64,000 bases of DNA, from contig JADNRZ010000005.1 of assembly GCA_015501605.1 (NCBI GenBank), positions 2,108,001 through 2,172,000 of the forward strand. Reading direction: 5' to 3'. Below the pieces are notes generated by a model that was not told the DNA's origin, made no database searches, and saw nothing but the letters and a program-made list of their open reading frames with translations. Both the position numbers and the translations under genes were made by a program. Source of the stretch: Panaeolus papilionaceus (Eukaryota; Basidiomycota; Agaricomycetes; Agaricales). Below, one piece after another: positions 24,237 to 35,146 of the stretch. The number at the start of each line of letters is the position of its first letter. The stretch's first letter is position 1.

Positions 24237-25786
24237 TCATCGGCACCACAAACCCTCCAACCTAACGACTTTAATATTAGAATGTAACTCAAACCTCCGA
24301 GTTGTGGGCTCATTAAGACCTCCATCTCGTAGCGGCGCCTCCGTCAAGCACGCCTCAAATATCTCATCTCCGTACAAAGCGAACTCGGTTATCCCTTGCA
24401 GGTAACATTCTAAGTCCAGGTTTACGTGTTTAAGACGAGGAAGGCGATCTTCCTCCTCCAAAAGCGCGACGAGGAGCAGCCATGCCTCTCGGATGTCATT
24501 GACAATGCGTCTTACCATGCTCGGGATATCGTCATCCATGTGTGGTTGGACAGGGTATACCCGGAATGCTAGTCCTAGAGTGAGGCATTCGAGAGCGTAT
24601 CGTGACTGCGATAAAAACCCGTCGAAAAGGGTAGTGAACGTTTTGTCGGGCATGTCCTTCCTTGTTATTAAGATGGTTAATGTTTTGAGTGTGTTGTGCA
24701 TGTCTCCGATATAGTGGTGTAAAGGAAAGCCGACGAAATACATACTCGTGTATGCTATCATGGTTTGATGGTAATGAGAGGGGTTAATTTAGCTTCTGTG
24801 AGGTAGACAATGAAACGAGAACAAAACCTACATGTCACTTGAAGTGTTTCTAACACCTGGCAACCATCTAGTAGCGCCTTGGCATGTATGCAGCCGCAGT
24901 CCAGGTTCACATCGAGGCTGTTCAACGCCGGGAACGCCTTGACCCCATTCTTATTTCCCTCTCTTAGAATGCCTCCCCAATGGATCAGGTCAGACAGACT
25001 AGTGAGAGACCGCAATCGACCGAGTTGGAAATGTCCTTGAGGTACGATAGCCCGAGACCCAGAGGGAATCAGACGCCCGATGTCGATGAAGTAGTCTGAA
25101 CTTGATTCCGCGATATAAATGCTCTCAAGGCTGGGGAAGTATCTGATTACGGAGAAGGGGAAAAAGATGACTTGATGGCAATCGAGTACTTGGAGCGGGT
25201 TGTTGTGGAATTGAGAAGGTATGGGTCGAAAACCTCGCAGCTTGATGTCTAGCTCCTCCAACGCGAGCTCCAGAAGCGTTTCAGACGTGAGGATGAGAGC
25301 GATGGGCGGGTTTTTGAACCTTCCCACATAGAGACTTGTGAGCTTCCTTGAAGCCAAATAATGTTCTAAAAGTGCACGGCAACCAAATTTATCTGAACGA
25401 CAATTTTCGTAGTTGATGGCTTCTCCATTGGACACAATATCGAGGCTGTCCACATTGGGAAGACTCAGGAGCGTGGTGAGCTCACTGTCGGCGAGGTCAA
25501 GCTCTGCAGCCACTCCTGCTTGACTGCATGCAATACTTTTGACATGGTCTTTCAATTCAGGGTTGCTATTCAGCACCTCTAACAGTCTCCAAAGTGCAGC
25601 TTTACTGGACACTGGGTTTGCCGTCAATTGAATGTTCAGTTCTTTGAAGATGTGAGGACGACAGATTCGGTGAAAGGTACGGCATACGAGGCTGCACGAG
25701 TGGAGGTTTCTTTTCTGGTTGATTTGGTCAACTTCAAGTTCATCGAGTATGAGGTTGAATATTTCGAGAGGAAATATGGGACCCAT
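24237..25786 (-). CDS. F-box/LRR-like protein F4
   Basis: Exons 25786-24832 and 24754-24237 (minus) give 490 residues. The F-box reads MGPIFPLEIFNLILDELEV and CSLVCRTFHRICRPHIFKEL. Leucine-rich segments follow (KLTSLYVGRFKNPPIALIL, TLLELALEELDIKL), then the C-terminal exon with GDMHNTLKTLTILI and GDEIFEACLTEAPLRDGG. The phase-1 intron is at the family position. ATG 25786 directly precedes the F-box, as in F3, F6 and F7. The copy is open over its whole length. It is most like the interrupted F5 just upstream, with which it probably formed a tandem pair. Inferred role: substrate adaptor of an SCF ubiquitin ligase. Confidence 0.85.
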
Positions 25787-26238
25787 CGATGTCAGTGGTT
25801 GAGTATTGAGTGGTGGAAAGAAGGTGAGAAAAGTCTGGGCACTGACTTGGACTGGACTTGGATGTTGCTCAATTGCGATGATGATGATCAGTTCGGATGT
25901 TTCGGTTATTCCATAAATCATCAGCGAGCTCAAGCACCCTATTTCTCCAATTGACCAAGAAGGGGAAGATTTAAGTCTTACTTATAGAATATCGCTCTAA
26001 TTAAACTCATATATAAGATCAAGCTACATGGAGCATCCTAGACCCCCAAGGCCTAATAACACCCACCCAACAATCCAACCCAAACTTCCTCGTTTCGGTA
26101 TCAAAAAGACCTCGATCTCTCAACGGCTCCGTCAAGCACGATTCAAACATATCATCCCTGTAAGAATCAAAATTATGGTGCCCCACAAGTTGAAACTTGA
26201 TGTTCAGCTCCACCTTCCGAAGCCGAGGAAACCTATCG

Positions 26239-26246
26239 CTTTCCAC
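26239..26246 (+). repeat. Target-site duplication, left copy
   Basis: CTTTCCAC, repeated at 27225-27232 directly outside the right terminal repeat. Eight bases fits hAT integration. Confidence 0.9.
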
Positions 26247-26262
26247 TAGGGCTGCGCACCGT
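26247..26262 (+). repeat. Left terminal inverted repeat
   Basis: TAGGGCTGCGCACCGT, identical to the reverse complement of 27209-27224. Confidence 0.92.
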
Positions 26263-27208
26263 GACCGTCACTACGGTCCTACGGGAACCGTAACGGGTGA
26301 CCCGTACCGTACCGTCGTTGCTTTTTGAGCGTCAAAGTACGGCCGCAGAGCTTGCGGCCGTAACCCGTAGCTGACCGTTCAGAAACGGCCGTAGACGGTT
26401 ACCGACGGCCGTGACGGGTTGGTTGATCTAGGCGCGAGACACACCGTAGAGATAACCGTCGCCTAGATAAATGTCATTTAATATGACATCCACTTGTAAA
26501 TGAGGTGCAATCATGGGTAGTTGTCACTGCCAACTACCATGGATCTCTGTAGTTTAAACACGCACGTGATGCAAAATGACCATCTAATTCCTTGTTATTT
26601 TACTACCCAAGGTTAGATACAAGGAGCAGGCCTCCAGGTGTATGACTTCAAAGGGTTCCCCACGTAAAAGTTGTCTCTTAGCATCCCAGGTTCAATGAAA
26701 GCATTTTGTTTAAATGCACATAAATTTTAACATTACTGGTCATCAAATAATTTCTTTAAATCCCCCCAGGAGTCGTTAACCCTTCGAATGAACTTGAAGT
26801 CCAGAAGTTGTGACCATAGCAGGTGCACCTGGACCTCCTGATGCTTTAATATCTTCATATTCTGCCCCTCTCACTGGGGTGGCAGTGCTAAAACCAGTGC
26901 TAAAACCCTCGACATCAGGTCACTCGGATTAAGTATGATCAGCTGTGGCAGTGGAGAGAATATTCTCGGGTGGTCGAGATACAATCTCACTTAGGCACAA
27001 AAACCTCCAACCTTCATCTATCCGTAAATTTACAATAAACATGTTTTTCATTCTATTTAATGTACCCGTTCACCCGTAACGGACGGCAAGACCCGTAATT
27101 TTACCCGTCCCGTACCGTCGTCGTTCGAAAAAAATCCAACCCGTACCGTAGGCGGTCAGATATCAAACGGGTTACGGCCGTTGGTCTACGGCCGTCACCC
27201 GTTACGGT

Positions 27209-27224
27209 ACGGTGCGCAGCCCTA
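27209..27224 (-). repeat. Right terminal inverted repeat
   Basis: On the minus strand it reads TAGGGCTGCGCACCGT, identical to the left end. Similarity continues after a one-base gap (ACCGT). Confidence 0.92.
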
Positions 27225-27232
27225 CTTTCCAC
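27225..27232 (+). repeat. Target-site duplication, right copy
   Basis: CTTTCCAC, identical to 26239-26246. Only one copy is needed for the F5 frame to run through. Confidence 0.9.
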
Positions 27233-28574
27233 CAAGACATCGACCAGGGCCCGCCATGCTGATTGGATATTGTCAGTCGTCTCTCTAACGCCCAGGCCAT
27301 CAGCATTGCCGCCCATGCTTGTGTCGAAGATGCAGAATATTAGGTGTAACGAGAGGTACTCGAGAGCGTGTTGTGGTTGTGATGCAAAGGCATCCAACAG
27401 GGCAGTGACCATTTCTACTGGAGTGATTCCCCATACTATTGAGACTTTTAACCATTTGAGGGTGTTGTGCATGTCGCTGATACAACTATGTGCGCGGAAC
27501 AAGGAAAAGGCGACACTCGAAGCGGCTGATGGTGTTCGATGGGAGTAGATGTTGCAATTCCGGCTTTTTGTCAACACGAAGAACCGGCTCGAAATGAGAA
27601 CACAACGCACCTTTTACCTCGAGTTTCTCCAAGATGTCGATGTGGTCGACTATGGTATTGACCATTCCTATGTTGTGACCCTCTTGAAGCTCAACAATCA
27701 GGTGTATCAAGGCTGGTAATGCCTTAACACCACTATGACCGGTCCCTAGAATAGCTCGCCAATCCACGTCAGAAAACGTGGTGAGGGTCCTCAAGCGACC
27801 AAGTTGCATGGGTGCCTCCACATTGACACTTTCAAAGCTGCCCGAAGGAAAGTCTTCGCCGTCCAAGCCTTCGCTACAATCCCTAATCTGGAGGTCCTCA
27901 AGATAAGAGAAAGATCTGATTATGGAAAGAGGGAGAGTGTAAATCCCTTGACACCGCAGTTTTCTGAGCGCATTATTGTTGAGGGGAGGCATGTGTTGAT
28001 TCTGGTCCCATTCCGAGAACTCTACATCTTGTATCTCGAGCTCTACGAGTGTTTCTTGTGATAAGATGGAGATGAGAGGCGGGTCGACTACCCTATTCAG
28101 AAGAAGCCGCGTGAGCTTCCCCGAGGCCATATAACGTTCGATGAGGGTTGGGGCACAGAACGTATTTGGGCGGTACGTGTCGCATTCGATGTACCATGTA
28201 TCCTCAGACCTGATTTCAAGACAATGGACATTTGGGAGGCATAGAAAAATGGCAAGCCCACTGCCGAGCCCGGGTAGGGCAAGGTCGATAGCATCCTTAG
28301 TGGCTCCTCCTTTATGGGTGTACGAAATCTCTTGGATATAGTCTTTTAATGTCGGATTCTCATCCAATATCTCCAATAATCTCCAAAGCCTAGCCTTGTC
28401 GGATGACACGTACGCAGTCAATCGGATTGATAGTCTTTTAAAGATGTGAGGACGACAAAGGGACAGAAAGTCCTGGCATACGAGACTGCAGGAACAGAGG
28501 TCTTTCATCTGACTGGCTTGGGCAACTTGGGTAATTATGAGATTAAATATCTCGATAGGAAATATGGGATCCAT

Positions 28575-28880
28575 AAGCATTTATGCGCCAGTTGGATGGA
28601 TGCAGAACGCAAGAACGACTTGAGACTACGCTACACAGGTGCTAAGATAAGCCGTGTTCGTTATCAGTTGTTATCTTCTCAGCGATCCAAATATGACTCA
28701 ACAGGGGCTCCGAAGATACAGGGCCATCAGAACAATCGAATATTTGGTATTACAAGTACAGTGAGGAGCAGAAACGACTTCAGATTAAACTAAACTTTCG
28801 AATCAAACATCTACGGTATATGCGACATCTTTTCAGCGAAAATCACAAAAGCAAAGCATTCAACGCGTGCGCGAATCAAA
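28575..28880. other. Spacer between F5 and the Urg1 homologue
   Basis: About 300 bases containing the F5 promoter and the Urg1 gene's 3' end. No motif recognised. Confidence 0.5.
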
Positions 28881-31253
28881 TCAGTGCTCGGTCTCCTCCC
28901 AAGTCCTTCCAACAGTCTTAACCAAGTCCTCCTGCGTGATCTGCTTACCACTCGAGAAGTATCCAGCAGCAATCTTAGCATCGATCTCGACGCGAGAGTC
29001 AGGTGGGATGAGATGGTCTACGAAAATAAAATTCATCAACATCGTTTCAATTTTAAAAAAGCAAGAAAGAAACGCCGAACTCACCAGGAATATCGTACCT
29101 CCTGTCAATCGGAATACCGCTGTTCACAATAGCGTCGTACTTCATGTCACTCATCGACACCATGTGGTGGACCTTGGTGATTCCCAGCCAATGCAAGACG
29201 TCTGGCATGAGCGCTTGGAATCTCATATCCTTTACACCTGCGATCATCTCAGTGGACTTGAAGTACTTGTCGGCAGAGTCACCACCACGTTTGCGGAGGT
29301 TGTAGACGAGGTACCTGGTGGTGATGAGTTTGCAGTGACGACGAAATTAAATGAAAAGCTTACTTGGTGACTTCACCCAATGCACGACCTTCTTTACGGA
29401 AGTAAACGACGACACCGACACCACCGTTCTGAGCCCCTCGGATGCACTCTTCAATAGCGTATGTGAGGTAAGGCTTGCATGTGCAGATATCAGAACCAAA
29501 GACGTCAGAACCATTGCCTAATGGATAGTGTGAGAGTCAAATTAATTCAGAAATAAAAAAGAGACAAACACTCGTCGTGAACACGAAGGGTCAATTCCTT
29601 CGAGGGGTCCGACATATACGCTGGGTTACCGACTAGAAAATAAAATTAGAACAAAAATGCTTCGGAAGAGATGAAAAACGTACAAATGTAAACAGTCAGG
29701 TTACCGATGGGAGGTAAGAAAACCTTGATATCCGGTCGGGTAATAAGCTCTGGGTACATTCCTCCAGTGTCTTCGAACAGAGCGCGACGGAGGAGACCCT
29801 CAGAGCTATAAATCAATTAATTAGTGATGACGTCATCAATAACTGATAGGGGCGACTCACATTCCAAACCTCTCAGCCACACCAGGCAAGTACCAGACAG
29901 GCTCGACGGCAGCCTTGCTAACGGTGACCTCGACTCCGGGATACGCGTCGCTGCTGGTCCCATCCGCGTTCTTGATAGGTCGGCTTTGAATGACCAGAGT
30001 GCCATCAACGACCAAGTCGCCCTTTCTGGCAGCCTCGTCCAGCTCGCTCATCTTCAAATGCGCTTTGGTGACAGCAATACTGGGACGGATATCCAAACCT
30101 TTGTCCTGGACCTCGGAGTGGAAGATGGTAGGCACAAGATGGCCCCAAGGATCGAACGATACGATCTTACTGGGGTCGAACCATGTTGGATTGGGAGGGA
30201 TAGAAACGGGTGGCTCGGTAAGGCTGTAATCTGGCTTATGGGTGGGGTTAAGTGTGCCCATGGCGATAGCTAACGCGCGATAGATAGAATACGACCCAGA
30301 GTGCGCGCCGATAGCGTTACGCTGCTTGAGCGTCGATGTGAGGCGAGAGCAGATGACTGGCCCACGCTCAATAGGGTCTTTGGCGCCCCATTTGAGCGGG
30401 TGTGGGGCAATACCGTGTTGGTCGGGATAGGCTGATACAAAAGTTCATCAGTAATGGACGATGTGATTGAGGTCAGGGGGATGGTAGATGTGTTCTATTA
30501 TTAGAACAGTCGCGTTTATGGGGTCGTGTTTAATTTGAAACAAGATTCAATAACATAATAAAAATTATTGATGAAGAACGAGAAAAATGAAACACGGGCA
30601 AAGTTGTGATAGCGATGAATTGATGTGGAATGTAGGAAGTAGGTGACCATGCCGCGACTGGTGAAATACGCGTCACAGCACCATGATACAATAACAAATA
30701 TCCATGAATGAAGGATGAATAGATAACTCACTAGTAAGGTTAACACGTCCGGGATAGAGAAGTCTTTCCCTCTCCTTGTCGGACATTGTCGCTATCGCCG
30801 CTGTTTGAGGTGATGCAGATGCCAGCGATGCCACTGGGCTTGTAGAGGTCGATTTAGCCAATGGGTCTTCATCCTTCTTCGTTAGTGGGGTTGAAGTACT
30901 TGGAAGCTCAGCCTTCGGCTCCAAAGGTGATGATGGAGCTTTAGATGATGCAATATTGTCGAGCTAGACAGAAGTAATGCAAGGAAAGTAATTCGGATAT
31001 GAGCACCATTGACTAAACCAAACGCGTCTTGAAGAGAACAGAACAACGTAATATCCGAAAGCCTATAGCCACAGATCCAACCCATCTTCTTCGCTGTGCT
31101 TTCGGGTGACGAATAGCACGATACCACCGACGCCGCTTGACCAGAACAGAGAATGTCGTTTGAACATACCTGAGCCTGCATAGTCTGCTGCGTCAACTGC
31201 AACGATTGCAGCTGCGCCAATATCTGAGTCAAGACGGCGTCTGATGCTGGCAT
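28881..31253 (-). CDS. URC1: Urg1/URC1-type GTP cyclohydrolase II homologue
   Basis: About nine exons on the minus strand, from ATG 31253 to the TGA at 28881, roughly 530 residues. The catalytic half has the GTP cyclohydrolase II signature: zinc-binding cysteines in ECNGSDVFGSDICTC (one Cys is formed across an intron), then YAIEECIRGAQ and GVVVYFRKEGRALGEVTKY. The C-terminus has FQALMPDVLHWLGI and MSDMKYDAIVNSGI. In yeasts this family (URC1, fission yeast urg1) acts in uracil catabolism and is induced by uracil; the reaction is not firmly settled. The first 100 or so residues are unusual: a Gln-rich helix (ILAQLQSLQLTQQTMQAQ), then a Ser/Thr/Pro/Ala-rich linker before MSDKERERLLYPGRVNLT. An inner ATG at that point would give a protein of family size. 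Nothing in the neighbourhood suggests a uracil gene cluster. Confidence 0.85.
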
Positions 31254-31715
31254 GATAAGAGTTCAATCCAATGATCAATCCGATGGAGGGATAGTGAAAG
31301 AGGAAGGAAAGAGTTCGATCACCGTGGTTGGTGCTAATAAACCCCTGTCCACGTTCCAAACACATTGCCGTCGGATCCGCCCGGTGGCTGTGCAGCAATT
31401 CCCGCCCTGCGTACACGACTCGGACCCATGCTCGATTGAGGACTTGGTTCTGCGATTCTGCTGCGTTCTTGCTCCGATAAGCCTAAGTTAATTTGTTAAA
31501 ATTTATGTAAACGCTGTCTGATTTTACCTAAGTAAAAAGGAAGGGAATTATCGTTGCCAGTAGACAAAGGTCATATTGCCAGTCTTGTCCTCGGGATAAT
31601 CATGCAGGCGGTGCAACTGAATGTCGATAAGATAAGGATCCATAGGTCATGCAACAATATTGAGATATATATAAAGCCAGACGCCATCCAACTTCCGTCT
31701 TCAACTGACATACCA
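31254..31715. other. Divergent spacer between URC1 homologue and F6
   Basis: 460 bases shared by two divergent promoters. The F6-proximal part (from about 31530) closely matches the region upstream of F3, and the last 60 bases match the region upstream of F7. Confidence 0.6.
31666..31675 (+). promoter_or_regulatory. TATA box of F6
   Basis: TATATATAAA about 41 bases before the F6 ATG, in the block GAGATATATATAAAGCCA that is nearly repeated before F7. Confidence 0.5.
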
Positions 31716-33223
31716 ATGGACCCAGTGTTCCCCCTCGAAATATTCAATCTCATCGTAACCCAAGTCGCCCTGGCTTATAACTCATGGCAGGACCTGCACT
31801 CCTGCAGCCGGGTATGCAAGGACTTTGCTGCTCTCTCTCAGCCCCATCTATTCAAATATCTGTCTATTCGATGGTACGCAGAGGAGTACACCAAACCCAA
31901 ATTAAGGAGATTAGCACAAAGCTTGCAAACGAACCCTGCGTTGAGAGAATACATCCAAAAAGTCTCATGTGTCCACAAAGGTGGTGGTGTTGTTGAAAAA
32001 TACAATAAAGACCTGGATGGCTGCCTATTGGCACTCTTGAATCTTCCCAACGTGCATCACCTCCTTATCTATTCAGATCACGGTGCTATCGATTACAACG
32101 AGTGCCGTACAGATATATTCGGATATCGCTCGCTGGTCGAACGGTATCTCAATTCCGGCACGCTCACATCGCTCGTTTTAGATGGTATCAGCAATCTTGC
32201 AATTGAACCCATTCTGGCCTGTGCGACGCTCAAAACCCTCGAACTACACAACATCACCCTAATCAGCTTACAGTCTCCCCACGAGCCGATCCCTCAACAA
32301 GTCCCTGCATTTAGAAGACTCAAGGTTTACCGGGTCCTCGACTTTCCATTTTCCATCCTCAAGCAACTGCAGACAACTCTTGAATCTCTTGAACTCGACA
32401 GACTGGGGGACCATGGGAAGCCTACTATTATGCCGCCCTCCCGCGGAGAATTGATCCATTTTGATCACTTAACCTCTCTTACTTCATGGTCGGGCGTGGA
32501 TTGGGAATCTCTTCTGGGGCGAGAGGGCAGAGCGAGTCGCAAAGCTTTTCCATCGCTACGGCGCCTTGTCGCAGATTTATACACAGACCGCGACGAATCA
32601 GCTGTGAACACCATTTTCGATCATTTGCAGGTGTTGGAGCGATTGGAGTTAAGAGGTACGTCGTGATTCAATTGTCGAAATTCGCTCATCCTTTCCATTC
32701 TCACTGATCTCCCTTTTCTTCCGATATAGCATCATCACTACACCTTGCTCCAAATCTCTCTAGTCTTGCCAATGTCATCACTGACATGAATCGCACTCTC
32801 AAGTCATTGGAATTCAGAGTGGCACACAACAACTTCTCTCAGGAACTGATCAACACTCTCACTACATCGTTTATGTCGCAGCCGCTCCATGCTCTAGAAA
32901 GTCTCGAGTCTTACTTAGCGTTCTGCATATTCGATCCTTCCGAGATATTTTCTCCAGCGAGTCACGACGCATCTTACCAACACTGTTGGCGAAAACTAGC
33001 GTCGTGTCTGAAGGACAAGAACAGGTTTCCGCACCTTCATCGTGTCAACCTCGGAATAACACTACACCTTGATATCGAAAAATTCCAGGAGTACGAGGAC
33101 AATGCCCTAGAAGCATTTCTGAAGGAGCCCCTATACGACGAAGACTTTTTTGATTCGACCACTATTGAAGTAGAATTTAAATACAGCGCAACGAGGGTCG
33201 AATTACAGTATCTATTGTCATGA
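31716..33223 (+). CDS. F-box/LRR-like protein F6
   Basis: Exons 31716-32655 and 32730-33223 give 477 residues. The F-box is MDPVFPLEIFNLIVTQVAL with CSRVCKDFAALSQPHLFKYL. Leucine-rich segments include TLTSLVLDGISNLAIEPIL and LKTLELHNITLI. The second exon carries VITDMNRTLKSLEF and a closing acidic region. The intron (phase 1, after LERLELRG) is at the family position. Exon 1 has exactly the same length as in F7 (940 bases), and promoter, F-box and repeats are close to F3 and F7. An in-frame ATG exists further upstream, but the conserved TATA box lies between it and 31716, so 31716 is chosen. Inferred to be an SCF substrate adaptor. Confidence 0.87.
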
Positions 33224-33662
33224 TTTAGGTGTATCTCGCAAATGCGAACTTTTGTTATGATTACTACTAGTAGTCGTTTAATGTACGATTGTGCGCTAAT
33301 ATAAATGCCCAAAAGCGAGTCCACGATGCCATCATACTGACGCAGCGCTAGCAGCTCTCATTGGGCTCTCAATGGGTCGCAAACTTGATAGTACGCCCAT
33401 TAAAGTTTGATCATGGCTCGATTGGCTAACACGACTACTCTAGCCACATGAGACTCAAGGCCTGATACGGGCGATTTCCAGTGTTGGGGGGGAAGGGGGT
33501 GAGACAGCTGCCAGATCAACCGAAACATACATTACCAGATTATCATGCAATTGATAAGGATGATCGATCCCTCGCTCATGTTCGAGTCATTAGTCATGCA
33601 ACAACATTGAGAGATATATAAAGCCAAACGCCATCCAATTTCCGTCTTCAGACAACACACCA
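33224..33662. other. Spacer between F6 and F7
   Basis: 440 bases: 3' end of F6 and promoter of F7. A poly-G run (GTTGGGGGGGAAGGGGG) lies near 33484-33499. The last 60 bases duplicate those before F6. Confidence 0.6.
33615..33622 (+). promoter_or_regulatory. TATA box of F7
   Basis: TATATAAA 41 bases before the ATG at 33663, followed by GCCAAACGCCATCCAA as before F6 (GCCAGACGCCATCCAA). Confidence 0.5.
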
Positions 33663-35146
33663 ATGGACCCAGTGTTCCCCCCTGAAATATTCAATCTCAT
33701 AGTAACCCAAGTGGCCCTGGCTGGTGACACTCGGGATCTCTGCTCTTGCAGCCTGCTATGCAAAGACTTTGCTGCTCTCTCCCAGCCGCATCTATTCAGA
33801 TATCTGTCTATCCCGTGGTATGCAGCTGAAGACACCAAACCCCAATTAAGGAGATTAGCACAATGCTTGCAAACGAACCCTGTGTTGGGAGAATACATAC
33901 AAGAGATCTACTATGAGCACGGAGAATATGTCTTCGAAAACTACGACGAAGACCTCGATGGATGCTTGTTGACACTTTTAAATCTTCCCAACGTACATTA
34001 CCTTCATATGCGTTCGGTCAGCGGCTCCATCGATTACAATATCTGCCGTAGTGATATATTCGGGTATCGCTCGATGATCGAACGATATCTCGATTCCGGT
34101 ACGCTCACATCGCTCATTCTGCAGGGTTTTAGAAACGTCCCGATACAACCCATTCTGGCTTGCGCAACACTAAAAAGAGTCGAATTCAACAATGTCGCCT
34201 TCATTGATCAATCACCACATGAATCGATTACTCAACATGCTCTTCCCTTTCGGAGCCTCCAAGCATACCAGGTCACTAACTTTCCCTATTCCATCCTCAA
34301 GCAATTGCAGACATCTCTAGAAGCTCTTGACCTGGGGTATCCGTTGCCATTCCATCAGATGCCTGTTATTAAACCACTCCCCAATGGAGAATTCATTCGC
34401 TTTGATCGCTTGACCTCTCTTGAATTGGGGTCGGGAATGGATTGCAATTGGGGGTCTCTTCTGGGTCGAGAGAGAGGGCCGAGCTGCAAAGCATTCCCAG
34501 CGCTTAAGCATCTTAATGTCAAATTATTCACAGACGAGGACGAATCAGCTGTGAGCGCCATCTTCGACCATTTGCAGATCTTGGAGGGGTTGGAGCTAAA
34601 AGGTATGTTGTGTTTACTCGTCCCTTTCCATTCTCACTGACCGTTCCTTTATTCGATATCGATACAGCATCATCGCCACACCCCTCCGAATACCTCCCTA
34701 GTCTTGCCAGGGTCATCACTGATATGAACCACACCCTCAAATCATTGAAATTTGCTGTGACACACCACAACTTCTCTCAGGAACTTATCACGACTCTCAC
34801 CGAATCATTTATATCGCAGCCCCGCCACGATCTCGAGCATCTGGAGTTACACTTATTTTTCCGCATATTGGAGCCTTCCGAGATCATCCCTCCAGCGACT
34901 CAGGATCATGACGATTCTTATCAACGCTGTTGGCGAAAAATAGTGTCGTGTTTGAAAGACAAGGTCAGGTTTCCCCGTCTTCATCTCGTCGACATCACCC
35001 TATGCCTTGGCCTTGATATCGAGAAATTCAAGGAGTATGAGGACGAGGTCTTCGAGGCATTTTTGAGGGAACCCCTGCAGGACGAAGGCTTCTTTGAGTC
35101 GACCACTGGGGGCTTTGAAGTAGACATTATGAGGTGGGACGAGTAG
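33663..35146 (+). CDS. F-box/LRR-like protein F7
   Basis: Exons 33663-34602 and 34668-35146 give 472 residues. It starts MDPVFPPEIFNLIVTQVAL with CSLLCKDFAALSQPHLFRYL, continues with family leucine-rich segments (TLTSLILQGFRNVPIQPIL) and ends with the exon 2 block VITDMNHTLKSLKFAV and a DEVFEAFLREPL segment. Intron position and phase match F1-F6. F7 is the downstream member of a tandem pair with F6 and is close to F3, which sits 17 kb away in the opposite orientation. Intact over its whole length. Inferred role as an SCF adaptor; substrate unknown. Confidence 0.87.

Larger units (their letters stand above)
26247..27224. mobile_element. hAT-like non-autonomous element (978 bp)
   Basis: The element starts TAGGGCTGCGCACCGT and ends with the exact reverse complement, so it has perfect 16-bp terminal inverted repeats. 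It is flanked by an 8-bp direct repeat CTTTCCAC (26239-26246 and 27225-27232), the length typical of hAT transposition. No transposase is encoded, so movement would need an enzyme from elsewhere. The outer 150-200 bases at each end are packed with short motifs in both orientations (ACGGCCGT, CCGTAACGGGT, ACCCGTACCGT), while the centre is AT-richer and featureless. Subterminal motif arrays of this sort are known transposase binding sites in hAT elements. The identical repeats and perfect target duplication point to a recent insertion into F5. Confidence 0.9.
26019..28574 (-). pseudogene. F-box/LRR-like gene F5, split by a hAT-like element
   Basis: Exon 1 is 28574-27611 and exon 2 starts at 27525 after the usual phase-1 intron. 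The protein begins MDPIFPIEIFNLIITQVAQ with CSLVCQDFLSLCRPHIFKRL and continues through the family's leucine-rich segments to SDMHNTLKWLKVSI. At 27232 the frame runs into an inserted element and picks up 40 unrelated codons before a stop near 27101. The lost tail lies on the far side, at 26246-26019. It has FPRLRKVELNIKF and DDMFESCLTEPLRDRG, which match the end of F4. The two parts meet exactly at the 8-bp target duplication GTGGAAAG (minus strand) and would be in frame without the element. No other lesion is evident, so the insertion is probably the cause of inactivation. A shortened protein could still be made. Confidence 0.88.

Noticed and set aside
26247..27224. hAT-like element as a genuine intron of F5
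   Set aside because: Its ends are TAG..CTA with inverted repeats and a target duplication, not GT..AG, and the family has no intron there. Use of cryptic splice sites inside cannot be excluded.
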